Origin: Limanda limanda
Taxonomy: Eukaryota > Chordata > Actinopteri > Pleuronectiformes > Pleuronectidae
DNA length: 64,000 nt
NCBI RefSeq assembly: GCF_963576545.1
Contig: NC_083649.1
Span: forward strand, 7,845,906 to 7,909,905
Reading direction: 5' to 3'
Position numbers and translations under genes: made by a program. Shown one piece after another: positions 41,770-54,856 of the stretch (position 1 is its first letter; every line of letters starts with the position of its first letter). The notes beneath the pieces are model-generated. The model was given only the letters and a program-made list of their open reading frames with translations. It ran no database searches and was not told the DNA's origin.

Positions 41770-42660
41770 TCTTGATTCACACCCTTCACGTCGTCCTTCT
41801 CGTGTTCCCTCTGCACCTGCTCTCAACTGAAACTGCTCCTCTCACTAACCAGCCATGATAAGGCATTCAGGAATCCATGGGAGTGGACTCGTGGGAGTTA
41901 AATGCATTTGGTTGAGATGTTTGCCGCGCTGTAATCTACTGACCTTCTTTTAGGACAGTTATTTACAGTTTATGCCGAGAGTCCAATAGACGTCACTGCC
42001 AGAGACAACACAGCACTGCACATGCTCGGATTCATGTTGCTAAGGAACTGTCTTACATATGCGGAGAATGGATATTTACACTTTGCCCAGAAAGAGAACA
42101 TCTGCCAAGTCCTGTCAGGATGAAATATCCTTAACCTCGTTAAAGGGGATTCTTTTTGTCTACAGACAGTTTCAGTTGAAATCGGCCTGAAAAGAAAAAA
42201 CAATACACCACTGTAATTTTCCCTCCATTGTGTCTTCTTTAAATTTTGACCACTGAGCCTTTACTTTGGTAAAAGTATCAATACTATGTATATTATGTTT
42301 GTTTGTGGGTAAAATAATATTTGGACATTTTTGGATAGTGTTAAGCATCAAAAAATAATCACACTAATCACAAAGAATGGACACCGTTTATATTAAATTT
42401 ATAATGATATTTGATTAGTTGTTGGTCCAGGTGGAGCTGAAATGAACTGCTCTGTATTGTCAAGTAAATTTTACTTATTGAGTTCAATAGAACACATCAC
42501 AGATTTACCTTGAGCGGCTTTAAAATAAAAAAAAACATAAAGTAACATTGCATTGAATCATTTTATAAGCTGATCATAGGTTTTGAGTATAAACAACATC
42601 TTACATTTACTGGTAAGTATCTCTGTCAAATAAGAAATAATAATTCAGGGGATGTATCTC
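41770..42660. other. Intergenic spacer between convergent claudins
   Basis: AT-rich, no gene recognised. The claudins at 40522 (+) and 43107 (-) converge here. Confidence 0.5.
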
Positions 42661-42667
42661 AAATTGC

Positions 42668-42673
42668 TTTATT
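42668..42673 (-). promoter_or_regulatory. Candidate poly(A) signal of the claudin at 43107
   Basis: AATAAA on the (-) strand (TTTATT on +). A second one lies at about 42761, so the 3' UTR would be 350-440 bp. Confidence 0.45.
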
Positions 42674-43106
42674 TATCATAGTACTGGACTGAACATGTAC
42701 TTCGTTGTATTCCATAAAATCAGGCATAATTTAAAAAAACTTTTCTGTCAAAAAAATACAGTTTATTACATGAATGTAAAAAAACAAATACATTTGACAT
42801 GGTGATCACATTCATGTTTCCTGAAGTGCTTATTTTGCTAAAAACATCAGCAGTGTCTGAATTAATATTAAAACTATTACACAAAACAGTGACCGAGTGA
42901 AAATAAATGAATTGAACTCCAGTCCTAACTCAATGATGCATTTATCTAACATGGCTCATACCTTTGAGTCTCTGGTATCTTTCAGAAACAAAAGGCCACA
43001 GTTTGTTATTTTTAAGAAGTTAATGACAAATGCAAATCCAACGTTGTAACAGTAACAGGTTCGTACTGTATGTACAGTCAGGCACTTTTCAACAGACGCT
43101 ACCGGC

Positions 43107-43739
43107 TCAGACAAATTCCTTCCCAGGTGTCGTGGATTTGGGCGGCGAGTACTTTGCTCCGCTGTAGCGGTCTCCACCCGACGGGCACTGACAGCAGAGC
43201 AGAGCGCCACCGACCAGCAACAGTCCCGAAGCTCCCCAGCCCACGTAGAGGCAAGCACCCAGCTCTCTCCTCTGGGCATCGGGGACCAGGGGGTTGTAGA
43301 AGTCCTTAATGACGGTGTTAGCAGGCAGAGACACGGTCACCAGACACAGAGCCCCGCTCAGGATGAAGAAGACCCCCGCGGCGATGGCCACCCTGGCTTT
43401 TGCTGATTTGTCCCCGACGCAGGTGGTGCACTTCCCGCCAACCACGGAGAGCAGGATGCCAAACAGCGAGAAGAGGATGGCGATGACCACCATGGCCCGG
43501 GCTGCCTGGAGGTCAGGGGGCAGGGCCAGCAGGGAGTCGTAGACCTTGCACTGCATCTGGCCCGTGCTCTGCACCACGCAGGTCATCCACAGGCCCTCCC
43601 AGATGGTCTGAGCCACCACGATGTTGTTCCCGATGAAAGCAGACACCTTCCACAGGGGCAGCATACAGATGAGGATGTTTCCTATCCATCCGAGCACCGC
43701 CAACCCGACGCCCAGGATCTGCAACCCTAAAGACGGCAT
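43107..43739 (-). CDS. Claudin, divergent member ending -EFV
   Basis: Single-exon gene of 210 aa. The ATG at 43739 gives [10 protein letters not shown]; the open frame extends 57 codons upstream, but those residues do not look like claudin and a TATA box lies inside that stretch. ECL1 has WEGLWMTC...QMQC; ECL2 has [15 protein letters not shown]. Oddities: [12 protein letters not shown] replaces the near-invariant IPVSW(S/T)A in the TM3/ECL2 junction, losing the Trp. The C-terminus is GKEFV, a conservative variant of the -YV PDZ ligand. It lies alone on the (-) strand between (+) claudins, which suggests a local inversion. Confidence 0.92.
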   Translation of the reverse strand: MPSLGLQILGVGLAVLGWIGNILICMLPLWKVSAFIGNNIVVAQTIWEGLWMTCVVQSTGQMQCKVYDSLLALPPDLQAARAMVVIAILFSLFGILLSVVGGKCTTCVGDKSAKARVAIAAGVFFILSGALCLVTVSLPANTVIKDFYNPLVPDAQRRELGACLYVGWGASGLLLVGGALLCCQCPSGGDRYSGAKYSPPKSTTPGKEFV

Positions 43740-43826
43740 TACAGCTTTTGCTCGAGTTGCTTTCTTAATTGCTGTCACAGTTCTTCTCTCGAGCTGGCAA
43801 CTAACATCTCTCTGGCCGTGGGGAAG

Positions 43827-43833
43827 TTTTATA
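43827..43833 (-). promoter_or_regulatory. TATA box of the claudin at 43107
   Basis: TATAAAA on the (-) strand 88-94 bp upstream of the ATG at 43739. The position supports the shorter start over the 57-codon extension. Confidence 0.65.
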
Positions 43834-43919
43834 TGATCCACAGATGCCCCCTGAGAAGCCCCCTCCTCAGGGTGGGCTTTGGCTCCATTGCTCAGATACA
43901 GTGTAAACATCCATCAGGC

Positions 43920-44686
43920 TGCCTTTGAGTTCAGAGGTGTCTCTGTGTGACAAAGAGGCCCTCAGCACAGCTCCGAGGAAGAGAAGACGCTTTCATACTG
44001 AGGTTCAGTCAAAAGGCAAAAGTTGAAAATCTAACATAATGGAAAAGGAAGATTTATTGTAAAACATTAACTTCAAAGTCCTTCGCAAACAAGGCAGGTC
44101 ACACGATAATGGGTTAATCAAATCATGTTAGACGGCCGAACAGGGATTTCCAGTCAGAGGCCGACTTTTGTAGTTGCCAGAGAATGTGTAGAAAGATTGT
44201 GGAGCCGAGCCAGTATGAAAAACGAGGGAATTCTGGATGTAGTGCTAATCTTTACAAAAAGTGTCAAAATAACTAGTAAACTTTACAGCTAAGATACACT
44301 TCTCCCAGTTTTAATGTTATAACACCATGTGTTAAAATGATAAACAGTTGAAAATAATAGATTGATTGTTAAAATTGACAAAAGTTGAAATAGTTAGGGT
44401 TAGATATAGCTACACAGGAAATGCATTGTCAAAGGAAATAGCTTAGAGAGATGGATAAATGGTTCAATAAAATATTATAACTTTTAGACTTCTTCTTTAT
44501 GTTATATAAATTATTCATTCAATGTTTAATGTGCAAATCCTGAAAGGGTATTTTTGCAAAATAAATGTTCAATCTATACAATCAAAAGTGTTTCTATAAA
44601 GATTTTAACTTCTAATTAAATTTTTCTAAAGATAAATTCTCTCTCTCTCTCACTCTCTCACTCTCTCTCTCTCTCACACACACACA

Positions 44687-44739
<53 letters not shown>

Positions 44740-45440
44740 AGCTGATGTCACTGACTAATAAGCACAGGTGGAGACACTCAGCCTGATTCCTGCTCTGGTG
44801 AAGGAAACTGAACGAAGGAGATCAGCAGCAGCAGAAAAAGCTCCTTCAGAAACTTCAATGTAGAAAAAAAGTAGAATGTTGTTTAATGTGTGGTTGTAAA
44901 ATGTAGAATCCTGAGGTGAAAATAAACTTGATCCTATCATGTCTCATCTCTTCACTTGGTTCAGGTGGAAATGCATCAGAGACAAGTTTCAATGTTTTAC
45001 ATAAATTTACATCAATTCAACTCAAGAATTAAAATAAAATACATGAATCAATAAATATTTTTAGAACCCATATGAGTTGACAAAATAAGATAAAGAGTGA
45101 AGAAAGAAAATACATTCAGATTAATAATTATAGTATTTTTATTTTATTCCTATTTTTTTTTAATTATACTTGCACAAATCCACCACAGAAAATGTATTGT
45201 ATGTGTGAACCTGCCTGGCAATAAAACCTGATTCTGATAAATAAACAGGAATGTGAATTGGTAATTTAGAGATTTATAAAAATTGATTCACTACTATTTG
45301 TAAAGTATTAGTATTTAGTTCAGAACAGCAGCAAAACCCTCAAACTTAAACTTCAGTTTAACTTCGACCTGTGTGTGTGTGGTTGATGACGTGGTGCACC
45401 CTTGATGACCACAGGTGTTTTCAGTTTGGATCATTTTGAA
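43920..45440. other. Divergent promoter region between two claudins
   Basis: Upstream flanks of the claudins at 43107 (-) and 45553 (+). It contains a compound CT/CA microsatellite (44638-44737). No gene supported. Confidence 0.5.
44638..44737 (+). repeat. Compound (CT)n-(CA)n microsatellite
   Basis: An interrupted CT run passing into a CA run of about 60 bp. Confidence 0.95.
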
Positions 45441-45471
45441 CAGCCAATCAGGGAACACCATGGTCACCAGG

Positions 45472-45478
45472 TATAAAA
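45472..45478 (+). promoter_or_regulatory. TATA box of the claudin at 45553
   Basis: TATAAAA within CCAGGTATAAAAGCTGCAGG, 81 bp before the ATG. The spacing fits a start site near 45505 and a 5' UTR of about 50 bp. Confidence 0.75.
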
Positions 45479-45552
45479 GCTGCAGGAGGGAAGCCACCAT
45501 TTGTATTTCATTGCTCGGCTGCCACACTGCTTCTTTGCAACTTGAGACTAAC

Positions 45553-46185
45553 ATGGCGTCTGCAGGTCTTGAGATCCTTGGCGTGTTCCTGGCCACCATC
45601 GGGTTTTTGGGCACCATCATCATCTGCGCGCTGCCGATGTGGAAGGTGTCGGCGTTCATCGGGAACAACATCGTGACGGCGCAGGTCTTCTGGGAGGGCC
45701 TGTGGATGAACTGTGTGAAGCAGAGCACGGGCCAGATGCAGTGCAAGGTCTACGACTCCATGCTGGCCCTGCCCCGAGACCTGCAGGCCGCCCGGGCCCT
45801 GATCGTCATCTCCATCCTGATCTCCCTCATGGGACTCCTGCTCGCCGTCGCAGGCGGAAAGTGCACCAACTGTCTTGAAGATGAGCTCGCCAAGAGCAGG
45901 GTGGCCATCGCTGCCGGGGTGTTCTTCATCGCCGGTGGTGCCCTGTGCCTGATCCCCGTGTCGTGGTCTGCCAACGAGGTCATCAGGAACTTCTACAACC
46001 CCATCATGAACGACGCGCAGAGGAGGGAGCTGGGAGCGTCGCTGTTCATCGGCTGGGGCTCCGCTGGCCTCCTTCTCATCGGGGGGGCGCTTCTGTGCTG
46101 TCAGTGTCCGCAGCGCAAGGACGACAAATACTCAGCGAAGTACTCAGCCCCACGCTCAGCAGCTAGTGGAGGAGCCTACGTTTGA
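45553..46185 (+). CDS. Claudin-4-like tight-junction protein
   Basis: Single-exon gene of 210 aa. The ATG at 45553 (ACATGG) gives [10 protein letters not shown], the family-typical start; the frame extends 46 codons upstream but runs through the TATA box, so the extension is rejected. ECL1 has WEGLWMNC...QMQC, ECL2 [15 protein letters not shown], and the tail [10 protein letters not shown]...GAYV keeps the -YV PDZ ligand. A poly(A) signal lies at 46303, so the whole transcription unit is under 1 kb. It is the most canonical member of the array. Confidence 0.94.
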   Translation: MASAGLEILGVFLATIGFLGTIIICALPMWKVSAFIGNNIVTAQVFWEGLWMNCVKQSTGQMQCKVYDSMLALPRDLQAARALIVISILISLMGLLLAVAGGKCTNCLEDELAKSRVAIAAGVFFIAGGALCLIPVSWSANEVIRNFYNPIMNDAQRRELGASLFIGWGSAGLLLIGGALLCCQCPQRKDDKYSAKYSAPRSAASGGAYV

Positions 46186-46302
46186 AATGACTGCAAGTAA
46201 TTCAGCTCTGCACTTGTTTCCACCAGGAGACTGGACTATTTGAAGTACATTTGCTTTGTTTTAAATGTTGACCTTTTTATTGTGATTTTACTGATTTATT
46301 TT

Positions 46303-46308
46303 AATAAA
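46303..46308 (+). promoter_or_regulatory. Poly(A) signal of the claudin at 45553
   Basis: AATAAA 118 bp after the stop, preceded by T-rich sequence and followed by TTCTTATG and a GTTGTTGG stretch. Confidence 0.7.
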
Positions 46309-46319
46309 AGTTCTTATGA

Positions 46320-47399
46320 CCCCCCAAGGTTCTGTTGTTGGCGTGGTGCTTGACAAATGTTTAAAATGGTGGTTTGGCCTTGACTCTTTTTGGGGTGAAT
46401 CAGCCTCATCCAGTTTAAGAAGTTAATGGTCTCTTGATTTTTAAGCAGCTTATTTGGGGTGAGTATGATTCAGCAACTTTTAATCCAGGATTTATTTAGC
46501 TACTCAAAAGTTATGCCAGGGTCTGTAAAACTTTCTACACGCTTGATTTATAAGTGACTAGTCTGGAATCTAGTGACAAGTAAATTTATAATTTTCTAAC
46601 TTGCTGAAAGTCTATTACTTTGAAATGTATACTTTTAGACCTTGAGGGCATTGTCCCATTTGTTGAAACTTTAGGTCCCATTGCACAAATATCCTCCCTT
46701 GGCCACTCATGTGTAAGGCCTTAACTTGGTCAACTGAATCAACAACTTTTCACTTTGCTTAAATGTCTGTTAGACTTATTTCTGCAAATCCTTAACTTTA
46801 ACTTGCATGATTTACTGAAGATCTGACTGATAAAGCGGCTTGGTAAATAAAAAAACTTTGAAAATGGCTCGGTGCTAAAACATTTCAAGAGGCGAGGAAA
46901 TGAGAAACCTGGTAAAACACAAGGTGGAAGGGAATAGTATGCTCTGTCCCAAAAAAATGCATAATATGGACCCTTTAAACTTTTAGTGAGGAGTTGCCGC
47001 TAAGGACACGGCCTAAATGATTTTCTTTCTGGTGAGTTGTATGAACCTAAACATGGGAACCTTACGTTTTAAACTAAGAACATGTCATTAAGGGAATTGT
47101 TAACGTCCAGTCTTTGTTAAGCTAACCAGCTCCTGGCTTTATATTGACAGAACAGATAACATCTAATTCTCGTTTCTGTCGGTATAATCAGTGATTACCA
47201 ACACCTGCATCGCACAGTAAAAACTGCAAGGTTTGGACAATCTAATTAATTTTGAGTTTAGCATTATTAACTTGCCTCCAATAGCTGCAACAACATGAGC
47301 TGTGGCGCCGAGTGTTGAGCTAAATGTAATGAGTGTCTCTCCTTCCCTCTTTGTAGCACTGGTTAGCATAATGGCTAGGCTAACGTTAGCATTTAGGTC
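46320..47399. other. Intergenic spacer
   Basis: No gene or clear repeat recognised between the claudin at 45553 and repeat A copy 2. Confidence 0.5.
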
Positions 47400-47735
47400 A
47401 AGATTAAGATTAAGATACATTTATTTATCCCACACACATGCACAAGCACACTCATGCAAGGGGAAATTTAACCTCTGCCTTTAACCCATCTGGTGCAGGA
47501 CACACAGAGCAGTGAGCAGCCATGTACGGCGCCCGGGGAGCAGATGTTAGGGGAGTAAGGTGCCTTGCTCAGGGGCACTAGACAGGGTAGGGAGAATCCT
47601 CTTGGATTTTTGGACAGATCAATCCAGGTTTGTCTTTTTGTTGTTTCTCCGTGGAGTCGAACCAGAGACGAACCACAGACCTTTTCTGCCCATAGTCCAA
47701 GTTTCTGCCACTAGTCCACCGCCTCGCCCTACACC
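47400..47735 (+). repeat. Dispersed repeat A, copy 2
   Basis: Same order of landmarks and orientation as the copies at 175 and 51264. It shares with copy 1 the end CCACTAGTCCACCGCCTC. It lies about 1.0 kb upstream of the claudin at 48671. Confidence 0.85.
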
Positions 47736-48670
47736 AAGGTTGGGTCTCAGGTGGGTCCTCTTCCCCCTGATAGGACAGTTCGAAATCCGAGTTCATGTGA
47801 CTGGATGCTGATTGGCTCGACTAAGCCAGAGGTTTGTATCTGTCCCTCACTTTGTGAAACTTCACTGTTGAATTTGTTCCTGCATGCATTTGAATTACAC
47901 AAAACATTTCTCCAGATACAGTTTTTTTTCTGGACATGTACAAAAAAACGTTTTTATACATTTACAAAACATTTCTTGAGCTACAAATCTTTATTTATTC
48001 ATGAACAATATAATTGTACAGCTACTAATCATAAATATAGCAATACAACTGTAAAGCATACACAAAAATTCCTAAAATTCTAAAACTTTTTACACATGTA
48101 CAGAATATTTCTACAACTACAAATCTCTTACACATTCACAAGATATTTCTACACTTACATAACTTTGTTTTTATAAGCACCCACAAACCCTCATTTGATC
48201 CCATAGTACACTTCCCACCACTCAGTGCTTTCTTACAGTTTCTCTTAAGCTCTGTAAAGTTAAGATTCTTTATACAGAAACTGTTTGACGTTGAATGGTT
48301 AAAATGTTAGTTTCAGTCGATTTAAAGTTAAAAATCCGAAGCCTTAAGCTCTGGATCACAAAGCAGTTCTTTTCACATGATGGCTTTTGTTAACAGCTTT
48401 CGTCTCCTGTTCATTCACAGCGAGCTGTAATCAGGACCAGCAGGAAACCTGATCTGCAAACTAACCAGTCCCCTCCCTGTTTCTCCTCCACCTCATACCT
48501 GCAGCGCAAAACAGCAAAACACAACCAGCAGCTTTTACAACCGAGGAAAAGTTTTTCGGTCCAAAGGATTTACTGCTCGACTGAACTGCTCAGCTGTGGG
48601 TTTGTTTTGTTGGTGTCTTTGACATTGTGGTTAACTTCAAATTCATGCCTTGGATTTGTTTTCTGGCAAC

Positions 48671-49228
48671 ATGCGCACACAGCTTGTTGGTTTTTGTTTG
48701 GCAATGATCGGCTTCCTTGGCACCATCCTCATCTGCTGCCTGCCCATGTGGAAGGTGACAGCCTTTGTGGGAGCAAACATCGTCACGGCTCAGGTCTTCT
48801 GGGAAGGATTGTGGATGAACTGTGTGATCCAGAGCACCGGACACTTGCAGTGTAAAGCCTATGACTCGGTTCTGGCTCTACCACAGGGACTGCAGGCCTC
48901 CAGGGCTCTGATCTGTGTGTCCCTCGGTGTCAGCGGGGCGGCCATTGGGCTCACCGTGGTCGGAGCGAGCTGCACCAACTTCTTTCGTGACGACTGGCGG
49001 AACAAAGCCAACATCGGCACAGCTGGGGGTGTGGTCTTCATAATAGCAGGGCTCCTGTGTCTAATCCCTGTCAGCTGGACGGCCCACAGCATCATCACAG
49101 GTTTCTACAACCCCCTGGCCACCACTGAGAGGAGGGGGGAGCTCGGGGCCTCCATATATGTGGGCTGGGTGTCTGGAGCTCTGCTCGTCATTGGAGGAGG
49201 AATATTGTGCAGCACGTACAGGTGCTGA
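48671..49228 (+). CDS. Short claudin without a cytoplasmic PDZ tail
   Basis: Single-exon frame of 185 aa. The ATG at 48671 gives MRTQLVGFCLAMIGFLG, which aligns with claudin TM1 but lacks the usual MASxGL start; no upstream in-frame ATG exists. ECL1 is canonical (WEGLWMNC...HLQC), with GHLQCKAYDS instead of [10 protein letters not shown]. The TM2/3 loop is SCTNFFRDDWRNK. ECL2 is shortened (FYNPLATTERRGELG). The chain stops right after TM4 with CSTYRC, so the cytoplasmic tail and -YV PDZ ligand are missing; the terminal Cys residues could be palmitoylated. The frame is intact, so it may be a functional scaffold-free claudin, or a gene with an upstream coding exon not seen here. Confidence 0.85.
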   Translation: MRTQLVGFCLAMIGFLGTILICCLPMWKVTAFVGANIVTAQVFWEGLWMNCVIQSTGHLQCKAYDSVLALPQGLQASRALICVSLGVSGAAIGLTVVGASCTNFFRDDWRNKANIGTAGGVVFIIAGLLCLIPVSWTAHSIITGFYNPLATTERRGELGASIYVGWVSGALLVIGGGILCSTYRC

Positions 49229-49349
49229 GGAAGAGGAGAGAGGAATATGAACAAACACACTGTAAACATGTACATTGTTGTGTTCACTGTGATGGACATT
49301 GTTTGATTTTTCTAAATGTTCGACCTTTAGTTTAAAATTGGTGTAAAAT

Positions 49350-49355
49350 AATAAA
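49350..49355 (+). promoter_or_regulatory. Poly(A) signal of the claudin at 48671
   Basis: AATAAA 122 bp after the stop, followed by TGTGTTGG-type sequence. Confidence 0.6.
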
Positions 49356-49852
49356 TGTGAATTAAAATTGTGTTGGTTTATGTTGAAGGAAAATGTCTAG
49401 TTAAGCTAATAGTTGTATAATGTGACACTGTAGGAACTGATCCACTCAGATATATGAGTTTATGTGACTTGTTTATATTGCACAAATGAATGCTGCAAGA
49501 ATAGTAACTTTTTACACACACAGGTTTATATCTTGGTATTACTTTTTATATTTGTATTTTTAAACAGACGGAGAAATAGAATAAAATGGAAGTGACAGAA
49601 AAATGTGTCGGTCATTTGAATTTGTATAAAAGCCTGAAAAACCTGATATGGATCTGGCTCCGAGGTGTTTGAATACACACCTTTGTTCAGTTCACTTTTG
49701 CATTTCCTTGTTAAACTTTGTGTCGTGTGATGTCATAACGAAACACAACTTTGAATTTAATCAAAGTCCCTGTTTAAACAGGACCTCAACAAGAGAAATG
49801 CAATCCCAGAGTTCTTTTCTCTAACAACCTACCAAGAATATCAAGAGTAATT

Positions 49853-49889
49853 AAAGCCCTCAAAAAGCCAATTCATTTGTGCGAAGAAA

Positions 49890-49922
<33 letters not shown>

Positions 49923-49972
49923 CATTTCAATTTCAATAGGGCTTCCCACCGATTTCGGTGCTCGGGCCCTAA
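49853..49972 (-). repeat. Dispersed repeat B, copy 3, with (AAT)n core
   Basis: Reverse orientation: AAAGCCCTCAAAAAGCCAAT, then (AAT)n at 49889-49922, TTTCAATTTCAATAGGG and GGTGCTCGGGCCC. Only the end portion of the element remains. Confidence 0.7.
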
Positions 49973-50483
49973 TAATTCACTTCGGACATTTAATTTGTTG
50001 TTGCTCTGCTGCTGTTTAAGTGTGTATTTTAAAATGGGAGATCTCTAATAATTCAATGTGAGGGAGAATAACCATCGTCTTTTGATGGTGGAAACAAAAC
50101 AATGAATCAGAGACATAAAGAAAAACCTTTACATGTTGTGAATCTTGAAATTAGTGAGGCGAGGGGTATTCAGCTGCAACATCGAACTTCACCACCAGAT
50201 GTCACTAAATTCTACATACTGAACCTTTAAATTAGGTGATAAATTGACTTTTCTACTGCAAAGCTAAATATAGACTCAGATGAAATGACATATAACCACA
50301 TGCAATCAAAAACTTTCTTGAGAAAGTTTTCTAAAGCAGTTGCAAATTCAAAGTTTTTTTTTTAACTTTTCATATGCGTGAATGTTGTTGTTTGGCCTCT
50401 CAGAGAAACAAATCCTGTTTTCACTGGCACCGAACAAATGCAAGGAAAACTTAGGGGGAAAAAAATCCCCTGAAAAACAGTTT

Positions 50484-50485
50484 GT

Positions 50486-50524
<39 letters not shown>
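50484..50524 (+). repeat. (GT)n microsatellite
   Basis: GT run of about 40 bp followed by TCTGTGTGTG. Confidence 0.95.
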
Positions 50525-50525
<1 letters not shown>

Positions 50526-51263
50526 TGTGTGTGAGATTTGAACATTTCTGACTGATAAGGACACTGATAGTGAGTCCTCATGTTTAACGGTGATGGCTTC
50601 ATTCTTTTTATACCAATAACATCCAAGACCGCAATAAAAAAACATTATACACAAAGGGATGCATTTTCATTATGAATTTGTTACATCAACTTATTTATAC
50701 ATTCAAGACTTGTAAATAAAGCTCCTGACAGATTTCTGTAGAATATCTAATGTTTCCAGTAACTCTCCTGCTGGGTGTCGCTCTCTGTGACGTCCTGATC
50801 CTGGTTTCAGTCACGAGCAAACATCTCAAACTGACAAACTGTCTGGGCCTCCTCCCCTGTAGATCCCAACCTTCCTCCTGCACCACACAGCCGCTGTCAT
50901 GTTTGATGTTGTGAGATCAAACAGTCCCCAGGATATTTGATCGTGCATCGAGTGGGAGTGAGAGCTCGTAACTCGAGTGCGTGACTATAACCCCCCCGAA
51001 CACAGCTCAGAGTGTGTGGGGTAGAGCTGTATAATCAGCCTCTGGGGACACAACCAGGATCTGAGCAGGGGACTTTATCCGTCAGATCAGGGACGACCAG
51101 ACGAGGGGACGGGCCTATTCAAGAGAATGAAGCCAAAATGAATATTGTGAAGGTGGAACATCGAAATAACAAAATTTGAACGCTTCCTGAGAAAAGAGAG
51201 TGTCTAAGATGAAAAGGATCAATTTAAACTTTGATACATTTATCTTTGCACCTATAAAGATAC

Positions 51264-51561
51264 GATTAAGATTAAGATACATTTATTTGTCCAAAACACA
51301 AGCACACTCATGCAAGGAGGGAAATTTAACCTCTGCCTTTAACCCATCTGGTGCAGGACACACAGAGCAGTGGGCAGCCATGTACGGCGCCCGGGGAGCA
51401 GATGTTGGGGGAGTAAGGTGCCTTGCTCAGGGGCACTAGACAGGGTAGGGAGAATCCTCTTGGATTTTTTTGACAGATCAATCCAGGTTCGTCTTTTTGT
51501 TGTTTCTCCGTGGAGTCGAACCAGAGACGAACCAGAGACCTTTTCTGCCCATAGTCCAAGT
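51264..51561 (+). repeat. Dispersed repeat A, copy 3
   Basis: Same orientation as the copies at 175 and 47400. It lacks a short internal piece (the CACATGCA stretch) and is cut off at the end (CATAGTCCAAG). It lies about 670 bp upstream of the claudin at 51933. Confidence 0.85.
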
Positions 51562-51932
51562 CCAAGAAGCTGACAACTTATTCTAGAGGCTGAGTGAAAT
51601 AATGAATCACGACTGGGTGGATTTTCTTCCGAAGTGAATCAAAAATAAAGTAGAAAATGATGAATATAGTTCATATAATAAGTGCCATCCAAGCAAATAC
51701 CCACAGTAATAAGACTTTTTTTGATTTGAGAAAGAGTTTTTCTTCCTGTGTGAGTCTGTGAAACTGCAGTTGTGAAGCAATCTGGTCTGGCGAGATGACT
51801 TCACAAACCAGTTTTAGCTCAGTGGCCGCACCACAAAACTCCTCCTCCGACTTGAGAAGAAGACCCCCCTAAGTGAGCAGCAGTCCCCTTCCCCTCTGAG
51901 AGGACATTAAATACCACCACCTGCTCCTCAGC

Positions 51933-52550
51933 ATGGTGTCTTCTGGAAGACAGAACCTGGGTATGGCCTTGGCCTTCACCGGCTTCCTAGGGAGCATCGT
52001 CACCTGCGCTCTCCCCACGTGGAAAGTAACGGCGTTCATTGGCGCCAACATCGTCACTTCCCAGGTGATCTGGGAAGGATTGTGGATGAGCTGTGTGACG
52101 CAGAGCACAGGCCAGATGCGGTGCAAGGTCTATGACTCTCTCCTGGCCTTGCCCCGAGACCTGCAGGCCGCCAGAGCACTGGTCGTCCTCGCCATCATCA
52201 CCGGGGTCTTTGGGATCGGGGGCAAGTGCACCAACTTTGTGTCGGAGAAAAGGAGAAAGGGCAAAGTGGCCATCGCTGCCGGGATCCTCTTCATCGTCGC
52301 TGGGGTCCTGGTGCTCATCCCCGTCAGTTGGACCGGGCACAACGTCGTTCGGGATTTCTACAACCCCGTCCTCATCGACGCTCAGAGGAGGGAGCTGGGG
52401 GCGTCGCTCTACGTCGGCTGGGCCTCTGCGGGGGGGCTGTTCCTGGGTGGGGGCCTCCTCTGCAGCTCCTGTCCCCCCAGAGGTGATAACGAGAACGACG
52501 TGAAGTACGCCGAGGCTGGCTCTGTGGAGAGCAGCCAGGCCGACGACTAG
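51933..52550 (+). CDS. Claudin with shortened TM2 and no PDZ ligand
   Basis: Single-exon frame of 205 aa starting [12 protein letters not shown]1, ECL1 (WEGLWMSC...QMRC), ECL2 ([15 protein letters not shown]), TM3 and TM4 are recognisable. TM2 reads [19 protein letters not shown], whereas sister genes have five more hydrophobic residues between GVFG and GGKC. The deletion is in frame and downstream coding is intact. The invariant LPMW is LPTW. The tail is acidic and ends SSQADD, without -YV. It could be a diverging functional claudin, a gene under relaxed constraint, or carry a small assembly error in the G-rich stretch around 52211-52224. A poly(A) signal lies at 53371. Confidence 0.85.
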   Translation: MVSSGRQNLGMALAFTGFLGSIVTCALPTWKVTAFIGANIVTSQVIWEGLWMSCVTQSTGQMRCKVYDSLLALPRDLQAARALVVLAIITGVFGIGGKCTNFVSEKRRKGKVAIAAGILFIVAGVLVLIPVSWTGHNVVRDFYNPVLIDAQRRELGASLYVGWASAGGLFLGGGLLCSSCPPRGDNENDVKYAEAGSVESSQADD

Positions 52551-52559
52551 AGCGTCAGC

Positions 52560-54139
<1,580 letters not shown>

Positions 54140-54856
54140 TGAGCACTGACCTCACTTACATTTATCTTTGAAACATATTACAACTCTTTTCATCACTTTC
54201 GGCTCAGTTCAGCGTTTCAGCAGAGAGATGGTTTGTGACGGGATCAAGACTTATTTTATTTTCTTATTATTCCTTCTGTTTTGACCAGTTTTTGTTGCTT
54301 CCAAAAATAATCTCTTGAAACAAAGGTAACAAGGGCGGGAGGAGATGATGTCACGGCTTCACAGCTCGTGCCCTCCTCCTTGTTTTGTCTGACACCCTCC
54401 TCCCCTTCCTCTTCCCTGTAGTCTAGGTGGTGCATCTCCACCTGTCGCCAGAAGCACGCAGGCAGCCGCTCAGGTGACAGAAGAGGCAGAGCATTCTCAG
54501 GTAGGAGAATAAAGAGAGGAGGGAGAGGAGGGAGAGGGGGAGGAGAGGACAGTAGTCAGGGATGTGAAGGGGGAGGGACAGTCGAGTGTAAACAAATGAA
54601 CCGAGGCAGGTCTGAGACACACCTGGTGTCAAGTTAACGCTGGTGAAGACTGCGCCGACGAGAGAAAGAGTCGGAGAGACGAAGAGATGGAGGCGAACGA
54701 AAACTGCAACATCACAGGTTGACAAAGAGAAACTCAGAGGGAGAAACCAGACGGAAGAGAAGTGACCAGAGAGACCGGGGGTGGAAGCACGAGTCAAAAC
54801 ATCTGTGAGGATTGTTTCTCCAGCAGCTCCAGAGATCTTCCCGCCTCCTCAGCACC

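Larger units (their letters stand above)
49400..51263. other. Intergenic region with repeats
   Basis: No gene supported. It holds dispersed repeat B copy 3 (49853-49972) and a GT microsatellite (50484-50524). Confidence 0.5.

Noticed and set aside
43740..43910. 57-codon N-terminal extension of the claudin at 43107
   Set aside because: The residues are not claudin-like and the TATA box lies within the extension. The ATG at 43739 gives the family-typical start.
45415..45552. 46-codon N-terminal extension of the claudin at 45553
   Set aside because: It overlaps a clear TATA box and has no claudin resemblance. The ATG at 45553 is the usual MASxGL start.
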